Shown: one piece after another, positions 41,001 to 48,228 of the stretch
Position numbering within the stretch: the stretch's first letter is position 1
How the letters are laid out: every line of letters starts with the position of its first letter
DNA from: Candidatus Hydrogenedentota bacterium
GTDB lineage: Bacteria > Hydrogenedentota > Hydrogenedentia > Hydrogenedentales > SLHB01
Direction of reading: 5' to 3'
DNA length: 64,000 bases
NCBI GenBank assembly: GCA_013359265.1
Contig: JABWCD010000003.1
Span: 285,815-349,814 of the forward strand
Program-made: the position numbers and the translations under genes
The notes under the pieces: model-generated
What the model saw: only the letters and a program-made list of their open reading frames with translations
Databases searched by the model: none
Told to the model about the DNA's origin: nothing

Positions 41001-43894
41001 TCGACGCCACGACCGATCCCAATCACGCAGCTTCCGGCTACCCAACGGAATGCACGCAGTGCCATTCGACGGAAAGCTGGGAAGGGGCGGTCTTCGACCA
41101 TCCCGCGTCGTTCCCATTGACGCGCGGACACAAGAACCTGGAATGCTCGCAATGCCATGTCAACGGCACCGGACCGATCCCCGCGGATTGCGCGAGCTGC
41201 CACCGCGACGACTACGACGCGGCGTCTGAGCCAAACCATACCGCGGCGGGTATTCCGCTCGATTGCGCGCAATGTCACCGAACCGGCGACTGGAGCGAAT
41301 CCACGTTCGCCCATCCGAATTCGTTCCCGCTGACGAAGGGACATCGAATACAGGAATGTTCGCAATGTCACACGGGAACCATTGGCGCGATACCCACGGA
41401 CTGCGCAAGCTGTCATATGGACGATTACCAAGACGTGGGCGATCCGAACCATGCAGCCGCCGGGTTCCCGACGGACTGCACGGAATGTCACAGCACGTCG
41501 AACTGGGGCGAGGCGCTTTTCGCACATCCGCTGACCTTCCCGCTTACGGCAGGCCACGGCGGATTGCAGTGTTCGGTATGTCACGTCGGCCAACTCGGCG
41601 ACTTGCCGGCGGACTGCGCCAGTTGCCACCTCGACGAATTCCAGGCAACGACCGACCCCGATCACCAATCGGCGGCTTTCTCGACCGACTGTACGCAGTG
41701 CCATTCCACGTCAACGTGGGAAGGGGCAACGTACGTCCACCCATCGACGTTCCCGCTCACGGGAGGCCATAGCGGCGTAACCTGCGCGGCGTGCCACGCA
41801 GGGGGTATCGGGCCGTTGCCGACGGATTGCGCGAGCTGCCACCTGGACGACTATCAGGCAACGACGGACCCGAACCATGCGGCAACGGGAATCTCGACCG
41901 ACTGCACGCAGTGCCACTCGACGAACACGTGGCAGGGCGCCACATTCACACATCCCTCGAGTTTTCCGCTGGCAGGCGGACACAGCGGGTTGAATTGCTC
42001 GCAGTGTCATGAAGGAAATGTCGGGCCGTTGCCGGCGGACTGCGCGAGTTGTCACCTCGACGACTATCAGAGCGCAACCGATCCAAACCACGCGCAAACG
42101 AACTTCCCGACCGATTGCACGCAATGCCATACGACCACGTCGTGGGAAGGCGCGACGTTCGAGCACCCGGTGAGCTTCCCACTCACGGCGGGCCATGGTG
42201 GCCTCAGTTGCGCGGAGTGTCACCAGGGCACGGTCGGGCCGTTGCCGGCGGACTGCGCGAGCTGTCACTTGGACGAATACCAGAGCGCGACCGATCCGAA
42301 CCATGCAGCATCGGGGTTCCCAACGGACTGCACGCAGTGCCATACGACGACGTCGTGGGATGACGCGACCTTTGTGCATCCCACGAACTTCCCATTGACC
42401 CAGGGACACGGCGCACTGGAGTGCAATGCGTGCCACCAAGGCGGGCTCGGACCGTTGCCGACGGACTGCGCCAGTTGCCATCTTGAGGATTACCAGGCTA
42501 CGACGGACCCGAACCACGTTGCGGCCGGGTTCCCGACGGACTGCACCGAGTGTCACACGACGGCAACTTGGGAAGGGGCGCGTTTTGTGCACCCGGCCGG
42601 CTTCCCATTGACCGGCGGTCACAGTAACGTGAACTGCGCGGAGTGCCACGTCGGCGTGATCGGGCCGCTTCCCACGGATTGCGAATCGTGTCATTTGGAC
42701 GATTTCCAGCAGGCAACCAATCCAAACCACGCTACGTCCGGGTTCCCCACGGATTGCACGCAGTGTCACTCGACAACGGCGTGGCAGGGTGCGACGATTA
42801 CGCATCCCACCAGCTTCCCGTTGACGGCCGCACACGGCGGATTAAACTGCACGGATTGCCATACCAATGGGATTGGGCCGCTGCCGACTGATTGCAGCGC
42901 GTGCCATCTTGACGAGTACCAGTCGACTACCGATCCAAACCATGCCGCGGCGGGTTTCCCAACGGATTGCGCGCAGTGCCACACCGCGACGACCTGGGAC
43001 GGAGCGACTTTCCAGCATCCGGCGAGTTTCCCGCTCTCGGGCGGGCATGCTGCCATTGCATGTTCGACGTGCCACGAGGGCGGAATCGGGCCGTTGCCAT
43101 CGGACTGCGCGAACTGTCACTTGGACGACTACCAGCAGACGACGGATCCGGATCACGAAGCCTCCGGCTTCCCACAGGACTGCACCCAGTGTCACTCGAC
43201 GACATCGTGGGAAGGGGCGTCATTTATCCATCCCTCCAGTTTCCCGCTGACCGGCGGCCACGGAGGCCTCGACTGCGCGCAATGCCATCAGGGTGGAATC
43301 GGCCCGCTGCCGACCGATTGTCAGAGCTGCCACCTGACGGACTATCAACAGGCGACCGACCCCAATCACGCGGCATCGGGGTTCCCGCTCGATTGTACGG
43401 AGTGCCATACGACTACGACGTGGCAAGGTGCGGTCTTCAACCACCCGTTCCCGATTACGTCAGGACCGCACAGCCGCCTCGAGTGCGCGGACTGCCATAC
43501 GACACCGGGCAATTCGTCGATCTTTAGCTGCACGCATTGCCACGAACACCGCAAGTCCGAGGCGGATAAAGAACACAAGGACGTGGACGGATACGTCTGG
43601 CAAAGCTCCGCCTGCCTAGATTGCCATCCCAACGGTCGCCATAAAGCCGGGGGCATCGTGCCTGAAAACATGGAGGATCGCGCCGGGCGCCGCCGGGCAA
43701 TAAACAACCTGCGCGACAAGGTCCCGGGACGCAGCCGCGGGTTGACGGGTCCTGATCGGGGCCGCAGCCGCTCGTTGACGAACCCGGATGCTGGCCGCAG
43801 CCGTGGCCTGTCATCGCCAGTTGACGACAGTCTCACCGGACCGGACCCGGATGGGTTGCAGGAACTGTTCAAGTTGATTTTGAAGCGCAAATGA
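38090..43894 (+). CDS. Giant multiheme cytochrome c with 76 CxxCH motifs
   Basis: This 1934-residue protein starts 14 bases after the barrel gene. One hydrophobic N-terminal helix (AGTVCILLLIAASCAYVL) is a signal or anchor. I count 76 CxxCH motifs, the first near residue 55 and the last at ACLDCHPNG near 1845. From residue 205 to 1768 the protein is 22 consecutive tri-heme repeats, two of 72 residues and twenty of 71. Each has the form CxxCH...W...FxHPxxFPLxxGH...CxxCH...GPxPxDCxSCHxDDYxxxxDPNH. Every unit carries three extra conserved histidines (in FxHP, GH and DPNH), exactly enough for bis-histidine ligation of its three hemes. A cysteine-free basic tail with GRSRGLT/SPD repeats ends the protein. 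It is probably an extracellular or outer-surface electron wire. Confidence 0.95.
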   Translation: MDDLRNEPAKRRTARVAGTVCILLLIAASCAYVLKPQEWDAAFGPVVPHDTFPADCSLCHTTEDWHELRADFAFDHEKETEYPLRGAHQSASCLRCHNDRGPVETFAARGCAGCHEDVHKGELGAACLECHNEETWRPRASIAKHDMTRFPLVGAHTAVECVLCHDGAERGQYTGLDTACASCHIDDANRVALINHNSVGFTEDCQKCHTQFGWDSAKFDHPASFPLRDAHKSVRCAACHKEANLETISNQCSACHLEDFVRAANPNHQKNNFGTNCTECHTATAWNAVSFQHPATFPLRGGHKNIDCSECHTQGIAPGLSTDCTACHMDDYQRADDPNHVESQFSTECAQCHSTTSWTRSTFDHPSTFPLTLGHGGLECAQCHEGEVGPIPADCASCHLDDYQAVTDPNHESANFSKDCTECHTTRTWQGATFTHPDTFPLTLGHSNLDCAQCHDEPIGPIPADCVSCHRDDYDGVTEPNHVTSDFSTDCTQCHTTERWEGATFEHPSTFPLTKGHKNLECTQCHTDGIGPLPTDCVNCHRDNYDATTEPNHAQAEISTDCTECHTTRTWEGAEFDHPSSFPLTKGHRNLECSQCHEGGIGSLPSDCVSCHRDDFDATTDPNHVTSEFSTDCTECHSTRSWQGADFEHPASFPLTLGHDNLGCTQCHEGGTGPIPSDCVSCHRDDFDATNDPNHAAGGYPTDCTQCHTTQGWEGAAFEHPTTFPLTRGHKNLDCNQCHEGGIGPLPTDCVSCHRNDFDETTDPNHVASQFSTDCTECHTTRSWEGAEFTHPESFPLTLGHGNLDCAQCHEGGTGPIPADCVSCHRDDYDSVTKPNHATSNFTTDCTQCHTTENWENSTYAHPATFPLTRGHKNLDCAECHTGGIGPLQTDCVSCHRDDYNGTTDPNHAASEFSTDCTECHSTRSWEGADFEHPASFPLTLGHGSLDCAQCHEGGTGPIPSDCASCHRDDFDATTDPNHAASGYPTECTQCHSTESWEGAVFDHPASFPLTRGHKNLECSQCHVNGTGPIPADCASCHRDDYDAASEPNHTAAGIPLDCAQCHRTGDWSESTFAHPNSFPLTKGHRIQECSQCHTGTIGAIPTDCASCHMDDYQDVGDPNHAAAGFPTDCTECHSTSNWGEALFAHPLTFPLTAGHGGLQCSVCHVGQLGDLPADCASCHLDEFQATTDPDHQSAAFSTDCTQCHSTSTWEGATYVHPSTFPLTGGHSGVTCAACHAGGIGPLPTDCASCHLDDYQATTDPNHAATGISTDCTQCHSTNTWQGATFTHPSSFPLAGGHSGLNCSQCHEGNVGPLPADCASCHLDDYQSATDPNHAQTNFPTDCTQCHTTTSWEGATFEHPVSFPLTAGHGGLSCAECHQGTVGPLPADCASCHLDEYQSATDPNHAASGFPTDCTQCHTTTSWDDATFVHPTNFPLTQGHGALECNACHQGGLGPLPTDCASCHLEDYQATTDPNHVAAGFPTDCTECHTTATWEGARFVHPAGFPLTGGHSNVNCAECHVGVIGPLPTDCESCHLDDFQQATNPNHATSGFPTDCTQCHSTTAWQGATITHPTSFPLTAAHGGLNCTDCHTNGIGPLPTDCSACHLDEYQSTTDPNHAAAGFPTDCAQCHTATTWDGATFQHPASFPLSGGHAAIACSTCHEGGIGPLPSDCANCHLDDYQQTTDPDHEASGFPQDCTQCHSTTSWEGASFIHPSSFPLTGGHGGLDCAQCHQGGIGPLPTDCQSCHLTDYQQATDPNHAASGFPLDCTECHTTTTWQGAVFNHPFPITSGPHSRLECADCHTTPGNSSIFSCTHCHEHRKSEADKEHKDVDGYVWQSSACLDCHPNGRHKAGGIVPENMEDRAGRRRAINNLRDKVPGRSRGLTGPDRGRSRSLTNPDAGRSRGLSSPVDDSLTGPDPDGLQELFKLILKRK
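38702..43393 (+). repeat. 22 tandem ~213-base coding repeats of the 76-heme cytochrome
   Basis: The coding sequence for residues 205-1768 is a tandem array with a period of 213 bases (216 in the first two units). Units differ by many silent and some amino-acid changes, so the array is old rather than a recent expansion. Units around 39.8-41.1 kb alternate between two close types (GGIGPLPTDCVSCHRDD and GGTGPIPSDC), suggesting duplication of two-unit blocks. Confidence 0.92.
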
Positions 43895-44003
43895 ACACTA
43901 CTATTTTTTCACACGCGCCAAGACCCTGGACGCCGGTTGTCGGTCGTGCGATAATCGATTTCGCCAGCCGGTAATGGGGATAAGGACGCAAGGACATCGC
44001 GGC

Positions 44004-45014
44004 ATGAGATACTCGCAACGGCACGGATTCACACTGCTGGAACTCATGATCGTAGTCGCCATCATTTCCGCGCTGGTGGCCCTTAGCGTTCCGAGTGTTG
44101 CGCGATCCCGGACACAAGCGCGAGAGGCGCAAGTAATCGGTTTCCTGCGGCAATACCATATCGCGCAAATTCAGTTTCAGGCTGCCGGCATAAAGGACAC
44201 GAACAGCGACAGCATTGGCGATTTCGGTACGCTGCAAGACCTTCTCGACGCAAACATCTATGCCCGGTCAATGGATCATTCGGATTCCGTTGCATCAAGA
44301 CCGGCTCTGGCCCGCGCCGGCTCGTTGCTGCGCGATTTCTGTCTTCCAGCCGCGTACGCCGACTCCAAACCGGGCAAGGACCCAAAGCCGGTGAAGGAGA
44401 AAGAGAAGCCCCCGAAAGACAAGAATCCAGAGAGCGAGAAACCTGAAAACGACAACGATAACGACCATGAGGGTGGAAAGCCGGGCTCCGGCGGACATGG
44501 CGAAGACGACGATAATGACAATGGCCCGGGCGGCGGACATACCGGCGACAAACCGGGCGGCGGACATGATGGCGATAAACCGGGCGGCGGACATGATGGC
44601 GACAAGCCGGACACTGGAGGGGACAACGACGACAATGACCGGCCCGACGATCCTTCGGGCGATCAGCCGGCAGACGATCCGGGCGCAGGCGGAAGTCAGG
44701 GCGGTAACGACGGAAGCAGCGGGTCCGGCGGCGACCAAGGTGACAACAGCGGGCCAAGTGGCGGCGCCGGAGCTACGGGCCCCGCGTTCCTACAGGGTGT
44801 AAGTTCATCCCTCCTAGAAAACGGAATCCTTTACGGTTATCGGTTTCAATTCACCACTATGGTGCAGTCAGACCAGGACCCGGGTTGGTATGAAGTGACG
44901 TGCAAGCCGGCGAATCCGCGCAATGGGGGTCGAGGTTTCTACATTGACTCATCTGGTGTCATTCGGCAAACATCGGATGGCACCTTTCCAAATGCGGCTT
45001 CCAAACAGCTTTAG
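44004..45014 (+). CDS. Type IV pilin-like protein with acidic Gly/Asp-rich linker
   Basis: The start at ATG 44004 has AAGGA about 9 bases upstream and gives 336 residues. RYSQRHG|FTLLELMIVVAIISALVA is a textbook class III prepilin leader with Glu5, cleaved by prepilin peptidase after the Gly. The head includes FQAAGIKDTNSDSIGDFGTLQDLLD. Between about residues 118 and 255 lies a disordered stretch of Lys/Pro then Asp/Gly/Asn, including three GGGH(T/D)GDKP repeats. A small beta-rich end (LLENGILYGYRFQFTTM, WYEVTCKPANPRNGGRGFYID) is typical of pseudopilin C-terminal domains. It follows the 76-heme gene by 109 bases and may be co-expressed; GATAAT at 43950 could be its own -10 box. It may form or decorate surface fibres. 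Confidence 0.87.
   Translation: MRYSQRHGFTLLELMIVVAIISALVALSVPSVARSRTQAREAQVIGFLRQYHIAQIQFQAAGIKDTNSDSIGDFGTLQDLLDANIYARSMDHSDSVASRPALARAGSLLRDFCLPAAYADSKPGKDPKPVKEKEKPPKDKNPESEKPENDNDNDHEGGKPGSGGHGEDDDNDNGPGGGHTGDKPGGGHDGDKPGGGHDGDKPDTGGDNDDNDRPDDPSGDQPADDPGAGGSQGGNDGSSGSGGDQGDNSGPSGGAGATGPAFLQGVSSSLLENGILYGYRFQFTTMVQSDQDPGWYEVTCKPANPRNGGRGFYIDSSGVIRQTSDGTFPNAASKQL
44529..44609 (+). repeat. Three 27-base coding repeats in the pilin-like gene
   Basis: Three tandem 27-base units encode GGGHTGDKP, GGGHDGDKP and GGGHDGDKP. They are nearly identical in DNA, so this part of the linker may vary in copy number between strains by slippage. Confidence 0.8.
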
Positions 45015-45112
45015 CGTTCCGCCGCACATTGCGGCGACCCCGTTCCTACTTCAGGGATTCGGCAGTTGATTCGGCGCAATGCCGCGCGGTCATTGTCGGT
45101 CGAGAAGTGGGA

Positions 45113-45724
45113 CTATTCCGCGGCAATATCGTGTCGCTTCTTGCCCGCCGACGCGTCCTGCGTTCGGACGTTACCGGATTCGTCAGCGAGTATGGCGCGC
45201 GCGTTTGTCGCAGTGAGCAGCGGCGCGGCGATTACCTTGAACGTGGGATCGCGGCCAGGCGCGCTATCCCGGGTCAGCACGGTGAAGACGTATCCGTGCG
45301 CTTCAGACGAGGCGAGCACGGAATCAATCAAGGCCGGGCCTTTTCCCACACCACTCGGGTCGACGAGTTGATGTAGCTTCCCGTAGTCTGCGATTCCATC
45401 GTTATTTGCATCGTAGTAGCGATTAGTGCGGAAGCGAATTTCCGCCGCGACAATTGCCTCCACTTCGTCTCGGGCGGCTACTTCGTTTGGACCCGTCAGA
45501 CCCGAACCCGAAGCGCGCAGCCAATATGCGATCACGAATAACCAGGCGCCTGCACTCACGATGATCGCGGACGCCAGAATGGCGCGTCTCAGAAATGTTG
45601 ATGTGGCGCTTGGCAATGCTGCTTCGGCGTTGGAGCGTTTGGTGCTGTCAAGCTCCTGCATCGCCTTATTCACGAGTTGCTGGAAATCGGAATCGCCACC
45701 CCCGCCGCCGGAATTCGCCCCCAT
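45113..45724 (-). CDS. Membrane protein with a pilin-like head but no prepilin leader
   Basis: Translation from the ATG 45722-45724 (GGGGGAGG 5 bases upstream) gives 203 residues. About 45 cytoplasmic residues (starting MGANSGGGGGDSDFQQLVNK) precede a single membrane helix (RRAILASAIIVSAGAWLFVIAYWL). The outer part, AAEIRFRTNRYYDANNDGIADYGKLHQLVDPSG and onward, parallels the head of the pilin-like protein encoded convergently (both have a D-x-N-x-D-x-I-x-D-x-G-x-L core). It lacks the GFTLLE processing site, so it would stay in the membrane. It could be an anchor, chaperone or decoy for the pilin-like fibre; this is inference from the similarity. Confidence 0.7.
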   Translation of the reverse strand: MGANSGGGGGDSDFQQLVNKAMQELDSTKRSNAEAALPSATSTFLRRAILASAIIVSAGAWLFVIAYWLRASGSGLTGPNEVAARDEVEAIVAAEIRFRTNRYYDANNDGIADYGKLHQLVDPSGVGKGPALIDSVLASSEAHGYVFTVLTRDSAPGRDPTFKVIAAPLLTATNARAILADESGNVRTQDASAGKKRHDIAAE

Positions 45725-46231
45725 TCGTGCCTCCCCCAAAAACGGCCCCTTCTGCCATGTGCCCCGGAACGTTCGCTGCTGATTCTACGGCTGGAGCTTG
45801 ACTCTTACAAGAGGGCAATTCGGGTCACGTACGGAACAACGATTACACCGTTCCGGAATCGAGTCCGTGGATGGCGTCACCGGCTTGCTTCCTCGAGAAT
45901 TCCTCCACCCCACTTCCGTAACGCGAATGGTTTGGCCGGCGGGCTTCTTACATCCGAAATTTCATACGCGTTGTCGCAAACTTCGTACATTGTGTCCGCT
46001 CGAGCCCCTGAATCTGCGGAACATTCTTTTCATATCGCAGCTTTCACCATGGCACCTAATTTGCTCGTGTGGTGCGGGGGCCTGCCAACACGGCGATAGG
46101 ACTGACTGGTCCGAACGGGTGAATCGTTGACCTGCTGATTCGTTTTCGCACGCCACGCGTGCGCGCAGCCGGAACACGCAAATCTTCGATCTCGGTCCAC
46201 AGTTGTATCGCGCGCTCGAATGGGGAGCGGA
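45725..46231. other. 507-base divergent region without a recognisable gene
   Basis: The gap separates the pilin-like membrane protein (minus) from a sigma factor (plus). Frames on the plus strand of 110-140 residues have no ribosome site or motif and look like chance. No promoter, hairpin or RNA gene was clear. Confidence 0.4.
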
Positions 46232-46828
46232 ATGCCAGAACGCGATCGGGGGCTTATCGAAGCCTGCATTCTAAGACACGATGGCGCGTGGGAGCGCTTT
46301 GTCGAAACGTACCGGAGCACGATTCGCGCGAGCGCATGTTGCGCCGGCGTCAAACTGGGTGTAGTCGGCGCGGACGCCGACGAACTCGAGTCGTACGTAT
46401 ACGAGAAGTTGCTCGAGAACGATTGTCACCGCTTGCGCGCGTGGCGCCTTCAATCCCGGTTTTCGACGTATCTCGTCGTCGTGACGCGTAATCTGGTGCG
46501 AGACTATTGCACGTCCGCTCGCGCACGGTCCCTGCGTTGCGAAGAATTGTCCCTGGCGGACCGTGACCATGTGCCGTACCGCAATCCGGTCGAGGAGCGC
46601 GAGTGGGACGCCTTGCGCGAACAGACCGTGCTTTCCGCTCTCAGCGCGGTCTCGGACAAACAAGCGACGATTGTCAGGCTGCGGCTCGGCGGAAAGACCC
46701 TGAAGGAGATCGCGGAACTGACGAATCGGCCGATGGGTACTGTGTCGGTAGAGAACTCGCGCGCGTTGGACCGCATGCGCAAGTTCGTTGCGCTGCAACT
46801 CGTTGCACCGGTTGAAACGGTCCAGTAG
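46232..46828 (+). CDS. Sigma-70-family (ECF-like) RNA polymerase sigma factor
   Basis: The start at ATG 46232 follows GGGGAGCGG and gives 198 residues. It has region 2 (GAWERFVETYRSTIRAS, FSTYLVVVTRNLVRDYC) and region 4 (LSAVSDKQATIVRLRLGGKTLKEIAELTNRPMGTVSVENSRALDRMRKF) of a minimal sigma factor. Region 2 is slightly unusual, with an insertion containing CCAGVKLGVVGADADELES. No anti-sigma gene lies next to it. It is convergent with the NtrC-like regulator, with 4 bases between the stops. It could control the nearby electron-transfer and pilin-like genes, but the sequence offers no direct proof. Confidence 0.85.
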   Translation: MPERDRGLIEACILRHDGAWERFVETYRSTIRASACCAGVKLGVVGADADELESYVYEKLLENDCHRLRAWRLQSRFSTYLVVVTRNLVRDYCTSARARSLRCEELSLADRDHVPYRNPVEEREWDALREQTVLSALSAVSDKQATIVRLRLGGKTLKEIAELTNRPMGTVSVENSRALDRMRKFVALQLVAPVETVQ

Positions 46829-46832
46829 CGCG

Positions 46833-48209
46833 TTAACGGACGCCGTGCAGCCCAAACTTGCGCACGCGATAGTTCATGTCGCTTCGCGAAAGGCACAAAC
46901 GCCGCGCGGCTTCGGACTGATTGCCCGCACACTCGCGCAGCGTGCGTTCGACGATCGTGCGTTCGGTGCGGTCAATGTACTCGCGGAGATTGATCTCCCC
47001 CTCGGGCGGTTCGCTCGCGGGCGCTTCCCCATCCTCGCCGGCCGCTTGCGGAATTGGCAAATCTTCGAGCGTAATCTCGTCGCCGGACCCCAGGATATAC
47101 GCGCGCTCGATTAGATTGCGCAACTCGCGAACATTGCCCGCGAACGAGTATGCCTGCAACGCGGCGAGCGCGGACGGTGTGATCGATCGAACCGGCAGGT
47201 TCAGTTCCGTGCGCACGATGCGCAGGAAGTGTTCGACCAAACCCGGTATATCGTCTCGCCGATCGCGCAGCGGCGGAACCGTAAGCGGGACTACGGCGAT
47301 TCGATAATACAGGTCTTGCCGGAAGCCACCGGTCTTAACCATGTCCTCGAGGTTTCGATTCGTAGCGAGAAGTAATCGGACGTCAACGTGGCGCGGTGTA
47401 TGGGCGCCGACGCGTAGCACCTCGCCGTTCGTGAAGAAGCGGAGCAATTTCGCCTGGAGGGCAAAGGGCATTTCGCCGATTTCATCCAGAAACAGCGAGC
47501 CGCCGTGGGCCGCTTCGAACAAGCCCTGCTTCGCCTGGTTCGCGCCGGTGAAAGCCCCTTTCTCGTGGCCAAAGAGAATGCTTTCGAGCAACGACTCCGG
47601 CATCGCGGCGCAGTTCACGGCGATGAACGGCATTTGCGCCCGCAGACTCATCGCGTGGATCGTGCGCGACACGAGTTCTTTCCCTGTTCCTGTCTCGCCA
47701 AGAATAAGGACCGTTGTATCCGTAGGCGCGACCCGAACGATTTGTTCGCGCAGACACCGTATGGGCGCGCTCGTTCCGAGGAATTCGTCGCCACCCGACT
47801 TGATGCGGTGTACCTCCGAACGAAGGAGAGAGTTTTCGCGCTGCACCTTGCAGTGATCGATTGCCCGGCGCACCGCGGCGCGCACCGCGTCCGGTTCGAA
47901 CGGCTTCGCGATGAAATCGAACGCGCCGTGACGCATCGCGTCCACGGCAAGATCGATGGACGCGAAGGAAGTAATCATGATGACGGGCAGATAAGGAGAC
48001 ACGTCCGTGCACGCGTCGATGACATCCAACCCCTTTCCATCGGGCATGCGATGGTCTGTGAGCACAACATCGAACATTTCCTGGGACAGGAACCGCAGGG
48101 CCTGTTGCGCGCCCTCGGCCTGCACGATCGTATGGCCGTCCTCCGCCAGCAGCAGGGCGAGCACGCGCCGCATGCTTTCTTCGTCATCGACTAATAGAAT
48201 TCGCGCCAC
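46833..48209 (-). CDS. NtrC-family sigma-54-dependent response regulator
   Basis: This 458-residue protein has a receiver domain (RILLVDDEESMRRVL, phosphoacceptor Asp52 in LTDHRMPDG, then IAKPFEP). A complete AAA+ sigma-54 activator follows: Walker A GETGTGKE, GAFTGA loop, Walker B GGSLFLDEIGEM, and FRQDLYYRIAVVPLTVPPLRDRRDDIP. A Fis-type helix-turn-helix ends it (ECAGNQSEAARRLCLSRSDMNYRVRKFGL). With an intact GAFTGA it should remodel sigma-54 RNA polymerase at enhancer-dependent promoters. The partner histidine kinase is 19 bases upstream on the same strand. I found no convincing -24/-12 promoter in front of the cytochrome cluster, so the target is open. Confidence 0.95.
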   Translation of the reverse strand: MARILLVDDEESMRRVLALLLAEDGHTIVQAEGAQQALRFLSQEMFDVVLTDHRMPDGKGLDVIDACTDVSPYLPVIMITSFASIDLAVDAMRHGAFDFIAKPFEPDAVRAAVRRAIDHCKVQRENSLLRSEVHRIKSGGDEFLGTSAPIRCLREQIVRVAPTDTTVLILGETGTGKELVSRTIHAMSLRAQMPFIAVNCAAMPESLLESILFGHEKGAFTGANQAKQGLFEAAHGGSLFLDEIGEMPFALQAKLLRFFTNGEVLRVGAHTPRHVDVRLLLATNRNLEDMVKTGGFRQDLYYRIAVVPLTVPPLRDRRDDIPGLVEHFLRIVRTELNLPVRSITPSALAALQAYSFAGNVRELRNLIERAYILGSGDEITLEDLPIPQAAGEDGEAPASEPPEGEINLREYIDRTERTIVERTLRECAGNQSEAARRLCLSRSDMNYRVRKFGLHGVR

Positions 48210-48228
48210 TGTTTATGTCACTTTGCCT

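Noticed and set aside
41711..42835. Long minus-strand frames (up to 374 codons) across the 76-heme gene
   Set aside because: They are antisense to the heme repeats and only mirror their periodicity. Composition is Arg/Ala/Val-rich with no ribosome sites.
38702..43393. CRISPR-like periodic repetition
   Set aside because: The period is 213 bases, lies wholly inside one reading frame, and encodes tri-heme protein repeats. There are no short identical repeats with unique spacers.
45021..45035. Rho-independent terminator between the convergent pilin-like genes
   Set aside because: GCCGC-ACATT-GCGGC can pair but has only 5-base arms and no following T-run.
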